Made by a program: the position numbers and the translations under genes. This document shows, in pieces, positions 26,740-34,731 of a stretch of 38,951 bases of DNA. Positions within the stretch are counted from its first letter, which is position 1, and the number at the start of each line of letters is the position of its first letter. The notes beneath the pieces are model-generated. The model searched no databases. It worked only from the letters and a program-made list of their open reading frames with translations, and was not told where the DNA came from. This DNA is from Bdellovibrionales bacterium (GTDB lineage: Bacteria; Bdellovibrionota_C; UBA2361; SZUA-149; JAGRAN01): contig JAGRAN010000045.1 of assembly GCA_020434585.1 (NCBI GenBank), positions 1 to 38,951 on the forward strand, read 5' to 3'.

Positions 26740-28047
26740 CTACTCTATTTGACCTGGCAGCCAGGTAACCAATTCTGGAAAAATCACGACGGCGGCCAGC
26801 ACAAGGGCCTGAATCAGCACGAACGGAACTATTCCACGGTAAATATCAGAGCAGGAGACTTCGGGCGGCGCAACCCCCCGTAAATAGAATAACGCAAAGC
26901 CAAGCGGCGGCGTAAGAAACGACATCTGTAAATTAAGCGCGATTACAACCGCGAACCACAAATTATTAAAATCAAACTCAGCCGCAATTGGCATCATGAT
27001 CGGAACGACAATAAAAACTATTTCAATAAAATCTAGAAAGCACCCCAGGACAAACAGCAGCAGCATGCTACCCACCAAAAATCCGGTACTCCCTACCTGG
27101 GTCTCCAGAACTAGCTCCGTGACCAAGTCGTCCCCGTACAGACCCCGAAACACCAGACCGAACGCCGCCGCGCCGAGTAAAATCATAAAAACCATCGAAG
27201 TCAGCTTAACGGTGGTATCCATAATATCTCGCAGAGTTGAGTAACTCAGCTTGCGGTGAATCGCGGTTAACAGAAGCGCGCCAAAGGCACCCACGGCCGC
27301 TGCTTCAGTCGGAGAAGCAATGCCAAAAAAAATGGAGCCAAGCACCGCGCAAATTAAAAATCCTGGAGGCAGCAGCGCAGAAAACAACCTCTTGGCGAGC
27401 TCTCCTGCGCCAAGACTTTCTTGCCCTGCACACGCAGCGCCTTCTTTGCTCGTGTAGCACCACAAGACGCTATAGATAAGGTAGCCCGCTACGAGCAGCA
27501 GCCCCGGCACAACTGCCGCTAGGAAAAGTTCGCCGACGGAGACTCCCATGATGTCGCCAAGTAAAATCAACACGATGCTGGGAGGGATAATTTGTCCAAG
27601 GGTTCCAGAGGCGCAAATAATTCCGCAGGAAAATGTTTTAGGATAGTTATTCTTCAGCATCACAGGCAGCGAGATCAGCCCCATCGTCACAACACTTGCC
27701 CCAACGATTCCCGTACTAGCAGCGAGCAGCGCACCAGCAATAACTATGGCGTAGGCATGCCCGCCTCGTAGCTTGCCGAAGACCAGCGACATCGCGTCCA
27801 GGAGCTCTTCCGCCAGACCTGAACGCTCCAGCGCAACCCCCATAAAGATAAACAGCGGAACAGCCAGTAGCGTAAAATTAGTCATTACGCCCCAAATTCG
27901 CTGAGGCAGCAGACCAAACATTCCCGGCTCAAGTCCAATCCAACCAAAAACGAAAGCGACACCACCTAAGGTAAAGGCGACCGGATATCCGGCAAACAAC
28001 AGCAGAAAAAGTGCTGCGACCATCAGCAGCGGAAGAAATTCAGTCAT
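26740..28047 (-). CDS. TRAP transporter large permease, DctM type
   Basis: The 435-residue membrane subunit of a tripartite ATP-independent periplasmic transporter, which imports organic acids, amino acids or similar solutes using a sodium gradient. About a dozen hydrophobic segments are seen. Typical DctM motifs are FIFMGVALERSGLAEEL near residue 70, AASTGIVGASVVTMGLISLPVML, CASGTLGQIIPPSIVLIL, and the C-terminal LTPPLGFALFYLRGVAP. It overlaps the small permease gene by eight bases, which implies coupled translation. Substrate is set by a periplasmic DctP protein, which is not found next to it. Confidence 0.95.
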   Translation of the reverse strand: MTEFLPLLMVAALFLLLFAGYPVAFTLGGVAFVFGWIGLEPGMFGLLPQRIWGVMTNFTLLAVPLFIFMGVALERSGLAEELLDAMSLVFGKLRGGHAYAIVIAGALLAASTGIVGASVVTMGLISLPVMLKNNYPKTFSCGIICASGTLGQIIPPSIVLILLGDIMGVSVGELFLAAVVPGLLLVAGYLIYSVLWCYTSKEGAACAGQESLGAGELAKRLFSALLPPGFLICAVLGSIFFGIASPTEAAAVGAFGALLLTAIHRKLSYSTLRDIMDTTVKLTSMVFMILLGAAAFGLVFRGLYGDDLVTELVLETQVGSTGFLVGSMLLLFVLGCFLDFIEIVFIVVPIMMPIAAEFDFNNLWFAVVIALNLQMSFLTPPLGFALFYLRGVAPPEVSCSDIYRGIVPFVLIQALVLAAVVIFPELVTWLPGQIE

Positions 28048-28567
28048 CGCCGGCCCCGCTGGTCTTTTTCAGCAGAATTATATTGGACAGCGTGCTGCGC
28101 AGGGCACTCAGGTACAAAAAAGTAAAGCCGAGCGGAATGGCTGCTTTAATTAGAAAGCGCAGCGGCAGGCCGCCCGGATCAGGCGACCCCTCAAGAATCT
28201 CCCAAGAGCGCAGCACAAACGGCACGCTTTTGGTAATCACCAAATCGCAAAACGGAATTAAGAAAAAGATATCGCCGGCAAGGTTTACCAACGCTTTGCG
28301 GCGGTCATTGAGCTTGCTGTAAAAGATATCAACTCGCACGTGCGAGTCACTGTCGTAGCAGTAGCCTGCCCCGAACAAAAAAACGAGAGCAAATAAATGC
28401 CACTCCAGCTCTTGCACCGCTACCGAACCTGAATGAAATAAATAGCGCATGAAGACGTCGCCGACCGTGGCTAGCACCAGCAAAAGGCATAGCCAGCCGG
28501 CAGCCGCTCCGGCAGCTCGGTTAATCGTCCGCAAGAATGATTCGATGCGCTCCACTTGAGGCGGCAA
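28040..28567 (-). CDS. TRAP transporter small permease, DctQ type
   Basis: A 175-residue membrane protein with four hydrophobic segments, the usual DctQ layout. The motif LEWHLFALVFLFGAGYCYDSDSHVRVDIFY, abbreviated here to its core WHLFALVFLFGAGY and HVRVDIFY, is typical. It pairs with the large subunit to form the membrane part of a TRAP transporter. It starts five bases after the small exported protein gene stops, so all four genes from 28911 to 25773 form one operon. Confidence 0.9.
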   Translation of the reverse strand: MPPQVERIESFLRTINRAAGAAAGWLCLLLVLATVGDVFMRYLFHSGSVAVQELEWHLFALVFLFGAGYCYDSDSHVRVDIFYSKLNDRRKALVNLAGDIFFLIPFCDLVITKSVPFVLRSWEILEGSPDPGGLPLRFLIKAAIPLGFTFLYLSALRSTLSNIILLKKTSGAGDD

Positions 28568-28572
28568 ATTGT

Positions 28573-28911
28573 CTAATTCGCTTCGTGCTCAGCAGCTTCG
28601 CGTCGCGGCCGCGACTCATGATGCCGCTTTTCTGAACGACCGCGGTCGTAATCAATTACAACAGGAACGTCGCGCAGCTGAGCATCGTCATCAAATGGTT
28701 CCGGTGCTTTGCTGACTGGGACCGGTCCCTCAGTACTCCAGACTTTCATTTTCTTGCCTGTCGGAGTAACGACTTCTTCTCCCGGTAAGAATCTTTCGGT
28801 TTTCTTGAAGTTGCTGCTTTCTTTTGACTCCTCGCTAGAGTCCGCGAAAGCTGGAGTAGACAGACACAGGACGAGTGGCACTGCAAAAAGAATTAGATCT
28901 GCTTTTTTCAC
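28573..28911 (-). CDS. Small exported protein, unknown, in the TRAP operon
   Basis: A 112-residue protein with a signal peptide (residues 1-23, ending PAFA). The mature part is hydrophilic, with acidic Ser-rich and later Arg/His/Glu-rich parts and the segment ERFLPGEEVVTPTGKKMKVWS. It is far too small to be a DctP solute-binding protein. The GTG start has AAAGGAG about 11 bases upstream. It is the first gene of the TRAP operon and is divergent from purN. No family is recognised. Confidence 0.65.
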   Translation of the reverse strand: MKKADLILFAVPLVLCLSTPAFADSSEESKESSNFKKTERFLPGEEVVTPTGKKMKVWSTEGPVPVSKAPEPFDDDAQLRDVPVVIDYDRGRSEKRHHESRPRREAAEHEAN

Positions 28912-28999
28912 CGATTACATTGCTCCTTTCATCGCAAATAGGCATTATCAGTCTACAAAATAAGCATTGTCTTTGAAAGGAATTCGTCCAAATCACATT

Positions 29000-29683
29000 A
29001 TGGCAGGCGAGCCATTTAAAATAGTGGTTTTAATCTCGGGCCGCGGCTCAAACCTGCGTGCGTTGATTGAGCGTTTGGATGCCGCAGGCGGACCAGCCAA
29101 AGTCGTCGCAGTAGTCAGCGACAAAGCCTCCGCCGCCGGCTTAAAGATTGCCGATAAACACAGAATCCCTACCTGCACTGTTCCTAGAAATCACAAAGCA
29201 CTCAACAGCGCGGAGTTCAACTCTGTCCTGGCCGACGCGGTCAAAAAATTTCGACCAGATTTGGTTGTGCTGGCCGGATTCATGAGGATCGTGACGAAGG
29301 AATTTCTTCAGGTTTTCCCTGATAAAGTAATTAATATTCATCCCTCGCTCCTTCCCGCTTTCAGAGGCTTGAACGCTCAGCGCCAGTCACTGGAGTCAGG
29401 AGCCAAGCTTGCGGGCTGCACAGTGCATTACGTATCAGAGGAGGTGGACTCCGGCCCTATTATCGCACAAGCTGCCGTGCCAATTCTTCCCGACGATACC
29501 GAGGCCTCCCTGACTGCCCGTATCATAACAAGCGAACATAAGCTGCTGCCTGCAGTAGTATTAGCAATTTCCCGTGGATTGGTTACAATCAAACGCTCGG
29601 GGCGCGAAGCTGCCGTAAAGCTGGATGACTCACTCGCGGCTGATTCCACAAGCAGCCTAACGTCACTTGGAGGATCGCTATGA
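29000..29683 (+). CDS. purN: Phosphoribosylglycinamide formyltransferase PurN
   Basis: PurN transfers a formyl group from 10-formyl-tetrahydrofolate to GAR in purine synthesis. Motifs are VVLISGRGSNLRALIE at the start, LAGFMRIVT, the catalytic VINIHPSLLPAFRGLNAQRQ with Asn and His, and EEVDSGPIIAQ with the catalytic Asp. I chose the ATG at 29000, which matches the family's N-terminus; a TTG 11 codons upstream is possible, and AAAGGA lies between them. A 20-residue Ser/Leu/Asp tail exceeds the usual length. The stop TGA overlaps the next gene's ATG. Confidence 0.94.
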   Translation: MAGEPFKIVVLISGRGSNLRALIERLDAAGGPAKVVAVVSDKASAAGLKIADKHRIPTCTVPRNHKALNSAEFNSVLADAVKKFRPDLVVLAGFMRIVTKEFLQVFPDKVINIHPSLLPAFRGLNAQRQSLESGAKLAGCTVHYVSEEVDSGPIIAQAAVPILPDDTEASLTARIITSEHKLLPAVVLAISRGLVTIKRSGREAAVKLDDSLAADSTSSLTSLGGSL

Positions 29684-30399
29684 ACGATAAGATTACATAC
29701 ATTGGCCATTCCACAATATTCGTTGAAGCCGCTAACAGCGTAACAGTCGCAGTCGATCCCTGGCTTGAAGGCAATCCGCTCTGCCCAAACGAACTCAAAC
29801 GGCCCGAAGGCATTTCCGTAATCGCTCTGACTCACGGACATTCAGATCACGCTTCCTCCGCTGCCTCGCTCGCGAAAGCCAATCAGTCCACTGTCTGCGC
29901 GATTTGGGAGCTGGCAATGTTGATGAAGAAAGAAGGCGTTGCCGACTCTAAGCTACAACCGATGAATAAGGGCGGAACTGTGGAGATTCCGGGCAGTGGT
30001 GGGCTAAAAGTATCGCTAACCAACGCATTTCACTCCAGTTCGTTTGACGCGTCAGACGGCAACACATACTACGCAGGAGAAGCTTGCGGTGTCGTGCTTG
30101 AGCTGCCTTCCGGCAAGACAATCTATCATGCTGGAGACACCTGCCTTTTCACCGATATGGAATATATCGGCCGCACCTTTCGCCCCGATGTAGCCCTGCT
30201 GCCAATCGGCGACCGCTTCACAATGGGGCCAAAACAAGCGGCTGATGCCGTTAGGCTGATTAAACCGCGGGCTGTGATTCCGATTCATCACAGCACATTC
30301 GACTTACTGAGTGGGACTCCCGAACAATTTAAACAGGTTCTAGCTGGCGAAGATGTCGAGTGCATTGTGCTCGCACCCGGAGAGAGCTTCTCGCTGTAA
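29680..30399 (+). CDS. UPF0173-family metal-dependent hydrolase
   Basis: A 239-residue metallo-beta-lactamase-fold protein of the UPF0173 (YtkL-like) group, related to UlaG. It opens with ITYIGHSTIFVEA; metal ligands are in LTHGHSDHAS, HAGDTCLF and VIPIHHSTFD. The cellular substrate of this family is not known. It is cytosolic. The ATGA overlap with purN means their translation is probably coupled. It converges on ispF with only four bases between the stops. Confidence 0.92.
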   Translation: MNDKITYIGHSTIFVEAANSVTVAVDPWLEGNPLCPNELKRPEGISVIALTHGHSDHASSAASLAKANQSTVCAIWELAMLMKKEGVADSKLQPMNKGGTVEIPGSGGLKVSLTNAFHSSSFDASDGNTYYAGEACGVVLELPSGKTIYHAGDTCLFTDMEYIGRTFRPDVALLPIGDRFTMGPKQAADAVRLIKPRAVIPIHHSTFDLLSGTPEQFKQVLAGEDVECIVLAPGESFSL

Positions 30400-30403
30400 C
30401 AGC

Positions 30404-30901
30404 CTACTTCGGAGCTAACATCAGAGCAGCGGCTGAGGCAGCAATCCCCTCTTCTCGCCCGACGAAGCCGAGTTTCTCTGTGGTGGTCGCTTTTACAGAA
30501 ACTCTTGTCAGTTCGACCTTAAGCAGTTCGGCTATGCGCTCACGCATTCGATCGATGTAAGGACGCAGCTTTGGCCGCTGAGCCGCGACTACGCAGTCAA
30601 CGTTTAGCAGCTCCCAACCCTCGGTCTGTAGCTTGTGCCAAACTTGCTGGAGCAGCGCTCCGCTGTCAGCTCCCTTCCACTGCGCATCGGTATCAGGAAA
30701 CCAGGCGCCAATATCACCTTGGGCACTTGCACCTAGCAGAGCATCGACGATCGCATGCAGGAGGACATCGGCATCTGAGTGTCCACTCAGACTAAACGGC
30801 GACTCGACGTCCACGCCTCCAATCCGCAACGTGCTGCCATCCGAGACAGCATGAACATCAAACCCACTACCAATTCGCAGGCGCTGCAGCTCACTTGCCA
30901 T
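30404..30901 (-). CDS. ispF: 2-C-methyl-D-erythritol 2,4-cyclodiphosphate synthase
   Basis: IspF forms the cyclic diphosphate in the MEP route to isoprenoids. The zinc ligands appear in GFDVHA (Asp, His) and VLLHAIVDAL (His); the family sequence SGHSDADVLLHA is intact, as is ATTTEKLGFVGREEGI near the end. I prefer the ATG at 30901, which has GAGGA six bases upstream, to the one two codons before it; this gives 165 residues, normal for the family. It follows the transglycosylase gene by about ten bases. No ispD is in the window. Confidence 0.96.
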   Translation of the reverse strand: MASELQRLRIGSGFDVHAVSDGSTLRIGGVDVESPFSLSGHSDADVLLHAIVDALLGASAQGDIGAWFPDTDAQWKGADSGALLQQVWHKLQTEGWELLNVDCVVAAQRPKLRPYIDRMRERIAELLKVELTRVSVKATTTEKLGFVGREEGIAASAAALMLAPK

Positions 30902-30910
30902 ACTCATTCC

Positions 30911-31702
30911 TCAATCGAATCCATAACGCTCGGGAGCACCCATTATTACCATGGCCGCGTAAACTTTCGGAACGAAATCCTTGGTTTCCTCGCGAAAATA
31001 TCCGCGATCAGCGAGAACGAAAAAATCGCGAGTGCCGGCGTCGCGCACAGCATTGCGCACCCGCGTCATCCCGCCGTTATATGCCGCAATCGCCAAGGGC
31101 CAGCTATCAAACATCTTATACAGCTGCACCAGATACCTGGCCGCTCCTTCGGTTGATTTCTCGACGTCTTTGCGATCGTCATCGAACCAGCCCACCGACA
31201 ACCCGACGCTCCTCGCAGTGCGCTTCATCATCTGCCACATCCCAACAGCTCCGCTTGGGCTTTCCGCAATTGGATTGAATCCACTTTCGACAAGCGCAAC
31301 GCTGCTCAGCTCTGCGGGGAGTCCATGCTTTTCCAAAATCGGTTCAATTACCGGCTGGTAGTATCGCGCTCGCTCAAGCGCCTGCTGCATGAACTTTCGC
31401 CGGGTGCTCGTATAATGACGAATGAACTGCTCAATCTCCGGCCGGCTGATAACCTCACCGCCCCAGCGTTTGTCCAGGCCTACTGGGGCACGGCTCGAGA
31501 GCAGCGACATCAGTTCGGCATTATCATGCTGGGAGTGATACGGGCTTGGCCGGGGCCTGCTGCGGCCTCCGCAACCACCCACCGCGGCGACAAGCAGGCA
31601 TACAGCTAGCAGGCGGCAAATTCTTTTCTTGTCGACCTGCCCTCGGGTCCGTAAACTAGGGCGCAACGGGTCAGGAATTTGACTACTTTGTGAACAACCC
31701 AT
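30911..31702 (-). CDS. Lytic transglycosylase, SLT/MltD-like lipoprotein
   Basis: A 263-residue murein hydrolase that cleaves the MurNAc-GlcNAc bond to leave an anhydro end. The lipobox VGGC places the lipid at C44 after a long n-region; a TTG at 31666 would shorten it. The SLT domain (about 117-263) has catalytic E139 in ALVESGFNP, then SPSGAVGMWQMM, ARYLVQLY and LAIAAYNGG, all hallmarks. No LysM repeats follow, unlike full MltD. The start lies 11 bases from that of the divergent pseudo-L,D-transpeptidase, another murein-related protein, so the pair may share control. Confidence 0.93.
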   Translation of the reverse strand: MGCSQSSQIPDPLRPSLRTRGQVDKKRICRLLAVCLLVAAVGGCGGRSRPRPSPYHSQHDNAELMSLLSSRAPVGLDKRWGGEVISRPEIEQFIRHYTSTRRKFMQQALERARYYQPVIEPILEKHGLPAELSSVALVESGFNPIAESPSGAVGMWQMMKRTARSVGLSVGWFDDDRKDVEKSTEGAARYLVQLYKMFDSWPLAIAAYNGGMTRVRNAVRDAGTRDFFVLADRGYFREETKDFVPKVYAAMVIMGAPERYGFD

Positions 31703-31713
31703 TTAGAGGCCCT

Positions 31714-32496
31714 ATGATACTTCGAAACGCGGTCGCGTGCTGCGCCATCCTTGCACTGACAGCATGCTTTTCTCAAGGTCAGGCGTCAAACACGACCCCA
31801 GCCTTTTCGACTAATGGTTCGATTCTTATAAGTCGCGCACTGCCGAGCGCGCAAGTGCAGCAGCCCAGCATGCATGCCTTCATGCCTCAAGCCGATTTTT
31901 ACTCCGCACGCGGCAGTATCATTTTGACCAAATCAATTCCGGAATTATCTAGCTCCGCTCCTGTAATTCATCCGTTCGTTCCCGTGCCCGAGCTAGTTCC
32001 CGCTCCGTCCAGTATCATCATCACCAATCCTGTTCCGGGCCTGGAAACCAACGAAGCTCCCGGTCTCGTTTTCGCTTTTATCCCGCCAGCTGTAGGATTC
32101 ACTCCCGCTGAGAACGAAACTTGGCTTGCAATTGAACGTGAATCAAAAACACTAACGCTCAACCGCGGCAAAACTGTAATCAAGGAAATTCACGGCGAAG
32201 GCGTTGTCGATTTAAAGGAAGGTCTTTACGCCTTGCAACACAAACAGAAGCGCCCACTGTGGTATGCACCCGACTCCTATTTCAAGGAAAGAAGAATGAA
32301 TGTGCCGCAAAGTGGTGACCGCCAGCGTTATCGCCGTGGTGCCCTCGGCCAGTATGTGCTGTATCCGACCACGACATTTCCTATTCATTCCGGCCCGTTA
32401 TGGACTAGGGATGTGGGAGGTCTGCGGCTGTCTCGAGCTGACTTATCCTCGATCTACTATATGCTGCCGATTGGAGCCTCAATCGTCGTAAAGTAG
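31714..32496 (+). CDS. Lipoprotein with three repeats and a degenerate L,D-transpeptidase-like domain
   Basis: A 260-residue lipoprotein with lipobox LTAC (C18). I chose the ATG at 31714, with GAGG four bases upstream. Residues about 30-125 carry three divergent copies of a unit of about 30 residues, starting NGSILISRALP, RGSIILTKSIP and PSSIIITNPVP. Residues 130-260 follow the YkuD plan: WLAIERESKTLTLNRG, KEGLYALQHKQKRPLWYAP, then LGQYVLYP. The catalytic block, normally His-Gly then Ser-His-Gly-Cys-Ile-Arg, reads FPIHSGP then DVGGLRLS, with Gly for Cys. It is therefore unlikely to make crosslinks and may bind murein. The YkuD link is my alignment by eye. Confidence 0.7.
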   Translation: MILRNAVACCAILALTACFSQGQASNTTPAFSTNGSILISRALPSAQVQQPSMHAFMPQADFYSARGSIILTKSIPELSSSAPVIHPFVPVPELVPAPSSIIITNPVPGLETNEAPGLVFAFIPPAVGFTPAENETWLAIERESKTLTLNRGKTVIKEIHGEGVVDLKEGLYALQHKQKRPLWYAPDSYFKERRMNVPQSGDRQRYRRGALGQYVLYPTTTFPIHSGPLWTRDVGGLRLSRADLSSIYYMLPIGASIVVK

Positions 32497-32619
32497 CTAG
32501 GATCAGAATTCTTGTAATTTCAGAACCTTACTAGACCCAGCTGCCCTTTCATGCTACGTCTGCCTCTTCACTTTCCATAACTAGGAGTGGTAACTATCCT
32601 AGAGGAGTTAAAACCGAAT

Positions 32620-33243
32620 ATGGGTCGAGAAGATTTTCAGAAGCTCAAGGGCGGCGTTTTGAAGCGTAAAGTAAAACGCAAAATGGGCCTCTTTATTGAT
32701 GGAACAGGTCTCGACCGAGCCACGCGCAGACTCGAGCGAAAAGTCGATTTATCGCGGCTTGTCGCTGGCGTTACTGCGGGTCTGGTTCCCGATATTGCCC
32801 GCTACTACACCCTCGTTCCTTACGAGGACGACGCACGCCAATTTGCCTTTCTAGATGCAGTTGAACGAGCTGGCCTCGAAGTCATCATGAAACGCCTTCC
32901 CCCAAAAGGAGTGAAGCGTCAGGTATCAATGGACGTGCACATCGCGTCTGATCTGATTGCCTATACTATGGGCGCTTTCGAAAAGGTCGAAGAGCACGCA
33001 CTTGCGGCAAACGACGATTCTAATTCCTCAGGCTCTAATGGAAATGGCAACGGCAGCAGTATTAAGCGCATAGCCGCTGTCGTCTGTCCTACCCGTGAAA
33101 TGAGCTATGCAATTTACCTGAGTCACGAAAGTGGAGCTGAAACGCATTTGGCTGATTTCGGGCTCTACGGTTCTTCCGATGGCTGGAAGGGAGTTGACCG
33201 CTGGGTGGACTTGTCTACCTCGGAGACTATCTGGCGCGACTAA
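32620..33243 (+). CDS. NYN-domain (PIN-like nuclease fold) protein
   Basis: A 207-residue cytosolic protein. GLFIDGTGLDRA near the start matches the first strand and acidic residue of NYN domains; RYYTLVPYED, KRLPPKGVKRQVSMDVHIASDLI follow as in LabA/DUF88 proteins, with the Lys...Val-Asp-x3-Ala-x-Asp pattern of the active site. NYN proteins usually cleave RNA with a metal ion. A Ser/Gly/Asn-rich loop of about 18 residues is inserted before the last strand (IAAVVCPTREM). I chose the ATG at 32620, after GAGGAG; an upstream GTG has no proper spacing. It converges on dnaB with three bases between. Confidence 0.75.
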   Translation: MGREDFQKLKGGVLKRKVKRKMGLFIDGTGLDRATRRLERKVDLSRLVAGVTAGLVPDIARYYTLVPYEDDARQFAFLDAVERAGLEVIMKRLPPKGVKRQVSMDVHIASDLIAYTMGAFEKVEEHALAANDDSNSSGSNGNGNGSSIKRIAAVVCPTREMSYAIYLSHESGAETHLADFGLYGSSDGWKGVDRWVDLSTSETIWRD

Positions 33244-33246
33244 TCA

Positions 33247-34731
33247 CTAAATTAGATCGTCCTCGTCTCCTAAGTCATCCCCAATTACCAAATCATCGCC
33301 CAAGTAGTCATATTCGTCTTCGTCGGCAAGATTCTCAAACAGCGTATACTCATTAAGAAACGCTAGGCGGATAATTCCCGTCGGACCGTTTCGGTGCTTG
33401 CCGATAATCAGTTCCGCAACCCCCTTGTCTGGTGTGTCTGGATGATAAACTTCGTCTCGATAAACGAACGAGATAATATCCGCGTCTTGCTCAATCGCAC
33501 CGGATTCGCGCAAGTCTGACATCATCGGACGTTTATCTGTTCGCGCTTCAACTCCGCGGTTAAGCTGAGACAGGGCAATCACCGGCACATTCAATTCCTT
33601 GGCCAGAGCTTTGAGCGAGGCTGAGATTTCTGAGATTTCCTGCTCGCGCCTTTCATGCCTTCTCGCAGAGGAACGCATCAGCTGGAGATAGTCGACAACA
33701 ATCAAATCAAGCGAGTGCTCCTTATGGAGCCGCCGAGCCTTAGCTCGCATTTCCAGGACGGAAATCGCCGGCGTATCATCGATGAAGATATTGGCTTTTG
33801 AAAGTTCTGATGCTGCATCAACAAGGCGGGGGAAATCGTTGTCGGCCAGCTGACCGCTGCGGACTTTTGAGTTACTGACGCGAGCTTCCGAGCACAGCAG
33901 TCGCATTACAATCTGCTGCTTGGCCATTTCCAAACTAAACACTGCGCACGTCCCGCCGTTCACCATCCCGACATGACGCGCAATGCTTAGCGCAAGCGAA
34001 GTCTTACCCATACTCGGGCGGCCGGCAAGGATGATTAAGTCAGAGCCCTGCAATCCGGATGTAATTCGATCAAGGTCGGAAAAGCCAGTGGCGACACCAG
34101 TGATCGGCTCGCTGCTCGAATAGTTTTTCTCTATCTGCTTAATCGAATCGTTAACGACTTCTGATACGCGAACAAAACTAGGTCTGATACGCGACTCAGA
34201 TACTCGAAACACTTTTTGTTCGACCGAATCGATGAACCCGTCAATGTCGCCGCGAGTTTCAAACGCTTCACTGGAAATTTCTGCAGCTGCGTGAATCAGC
34301 TTGCGCCGCAGCGAAAGCTCTTTAATCACCCGCGCGTAATGCTCGGTGTTTGCAGCAGTCGGCACGATATCGATCAGACGGGAGATATACTCGATACCTC
34401 CTACCGCATCGAGATTCGAGCGCGCGCGAAGAGCCTGGGCCAGTGTCATTGCGTCAATTGGCTCAAGCGCTTCGCTAAGAGCAATCATCGTCTCAAAAAT
34501 AACTCGGTGAGCGCCGTGGTAGAAGTCGTCTGGCAGCAGAATCTCCAAGGCCGCATTCAGGGACTCATTGTCAATTAAGATCGAGCCTAAAACTGACTGC
34601 TCAACGTCAAGCGCATGCGGAGGAATTCGGCCGGAGCCTTCGTGGGATGTCAGCGATAAATCGTTAGAGGTTTCTGGACTGTTCTTCGCTGGATTTTTCA
34701 GCGCTGTGTTCGACTTCATTCCTGCACTCAT
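33247..34731 (-). CDS. dnaB: Replicative DNA helicase DnaB
   Basis: The hexameric helicase that unwinds DNA ahead of the replication fork. The 494 residues comprise an N-terminal extension (about 1-35), the primase-binding N domain starting IPPHALDVEQSVLGSIL, and the RecA-like motor with Walker A AGRPSMGKTSLA, Walker B LIVVDYLQLM and the arginine-finger region near KHRNGPTG. No intein is present. The last 28 residues are acidic (DEDEYDYLGDDLVIGDDLGDED), more than is usual in DnaB. The start overlaps the end of the TPR lipoprotein gene by 68 bases; an ATG four codons in is possible. Confidence 0.97.
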   Translation of the reverse strand: MSAGMKSNTALKNPAKNSPETSNDLSLTSHEGSGRIPPHALDVEQSVLGSILIDNESLNAALEILLPDDFYHGAHRVIFETMIALSEALEPIDAMTLAQALRARSNLDAVGGIEYISRLIDIVPTAANTEHYARVIKELSLRRKLIHAAAEISSEAFETRGDIDGFIDSVEQKVFRVSESRIRPSFVRVSEVVNDSIKQIEKNYSSSEPITGVATGFSDLDRITSGLQGSDLIILAGRPSMGKTSLALSIARHVGMVNGGTCAVFSLEMAKQQIVMRLLCSEARVSNSKVRSGQLADNDFPRLVDAASELSKANIFIDDTPAISVLEMRAKARRLHKEHSLDLIVVDYLQLMRSSARRHERREQEISEISASLKALAKELNVPVIALSQLNRGVEARTDKRPMMSDLRESGAIEQDADIISFVYRDEVYHPDTPDKGVAELIIGKHRNGPTGIIRLAFLNEYTLFENLADEDEYDYLGDDLVIGDDLGDEDDLI

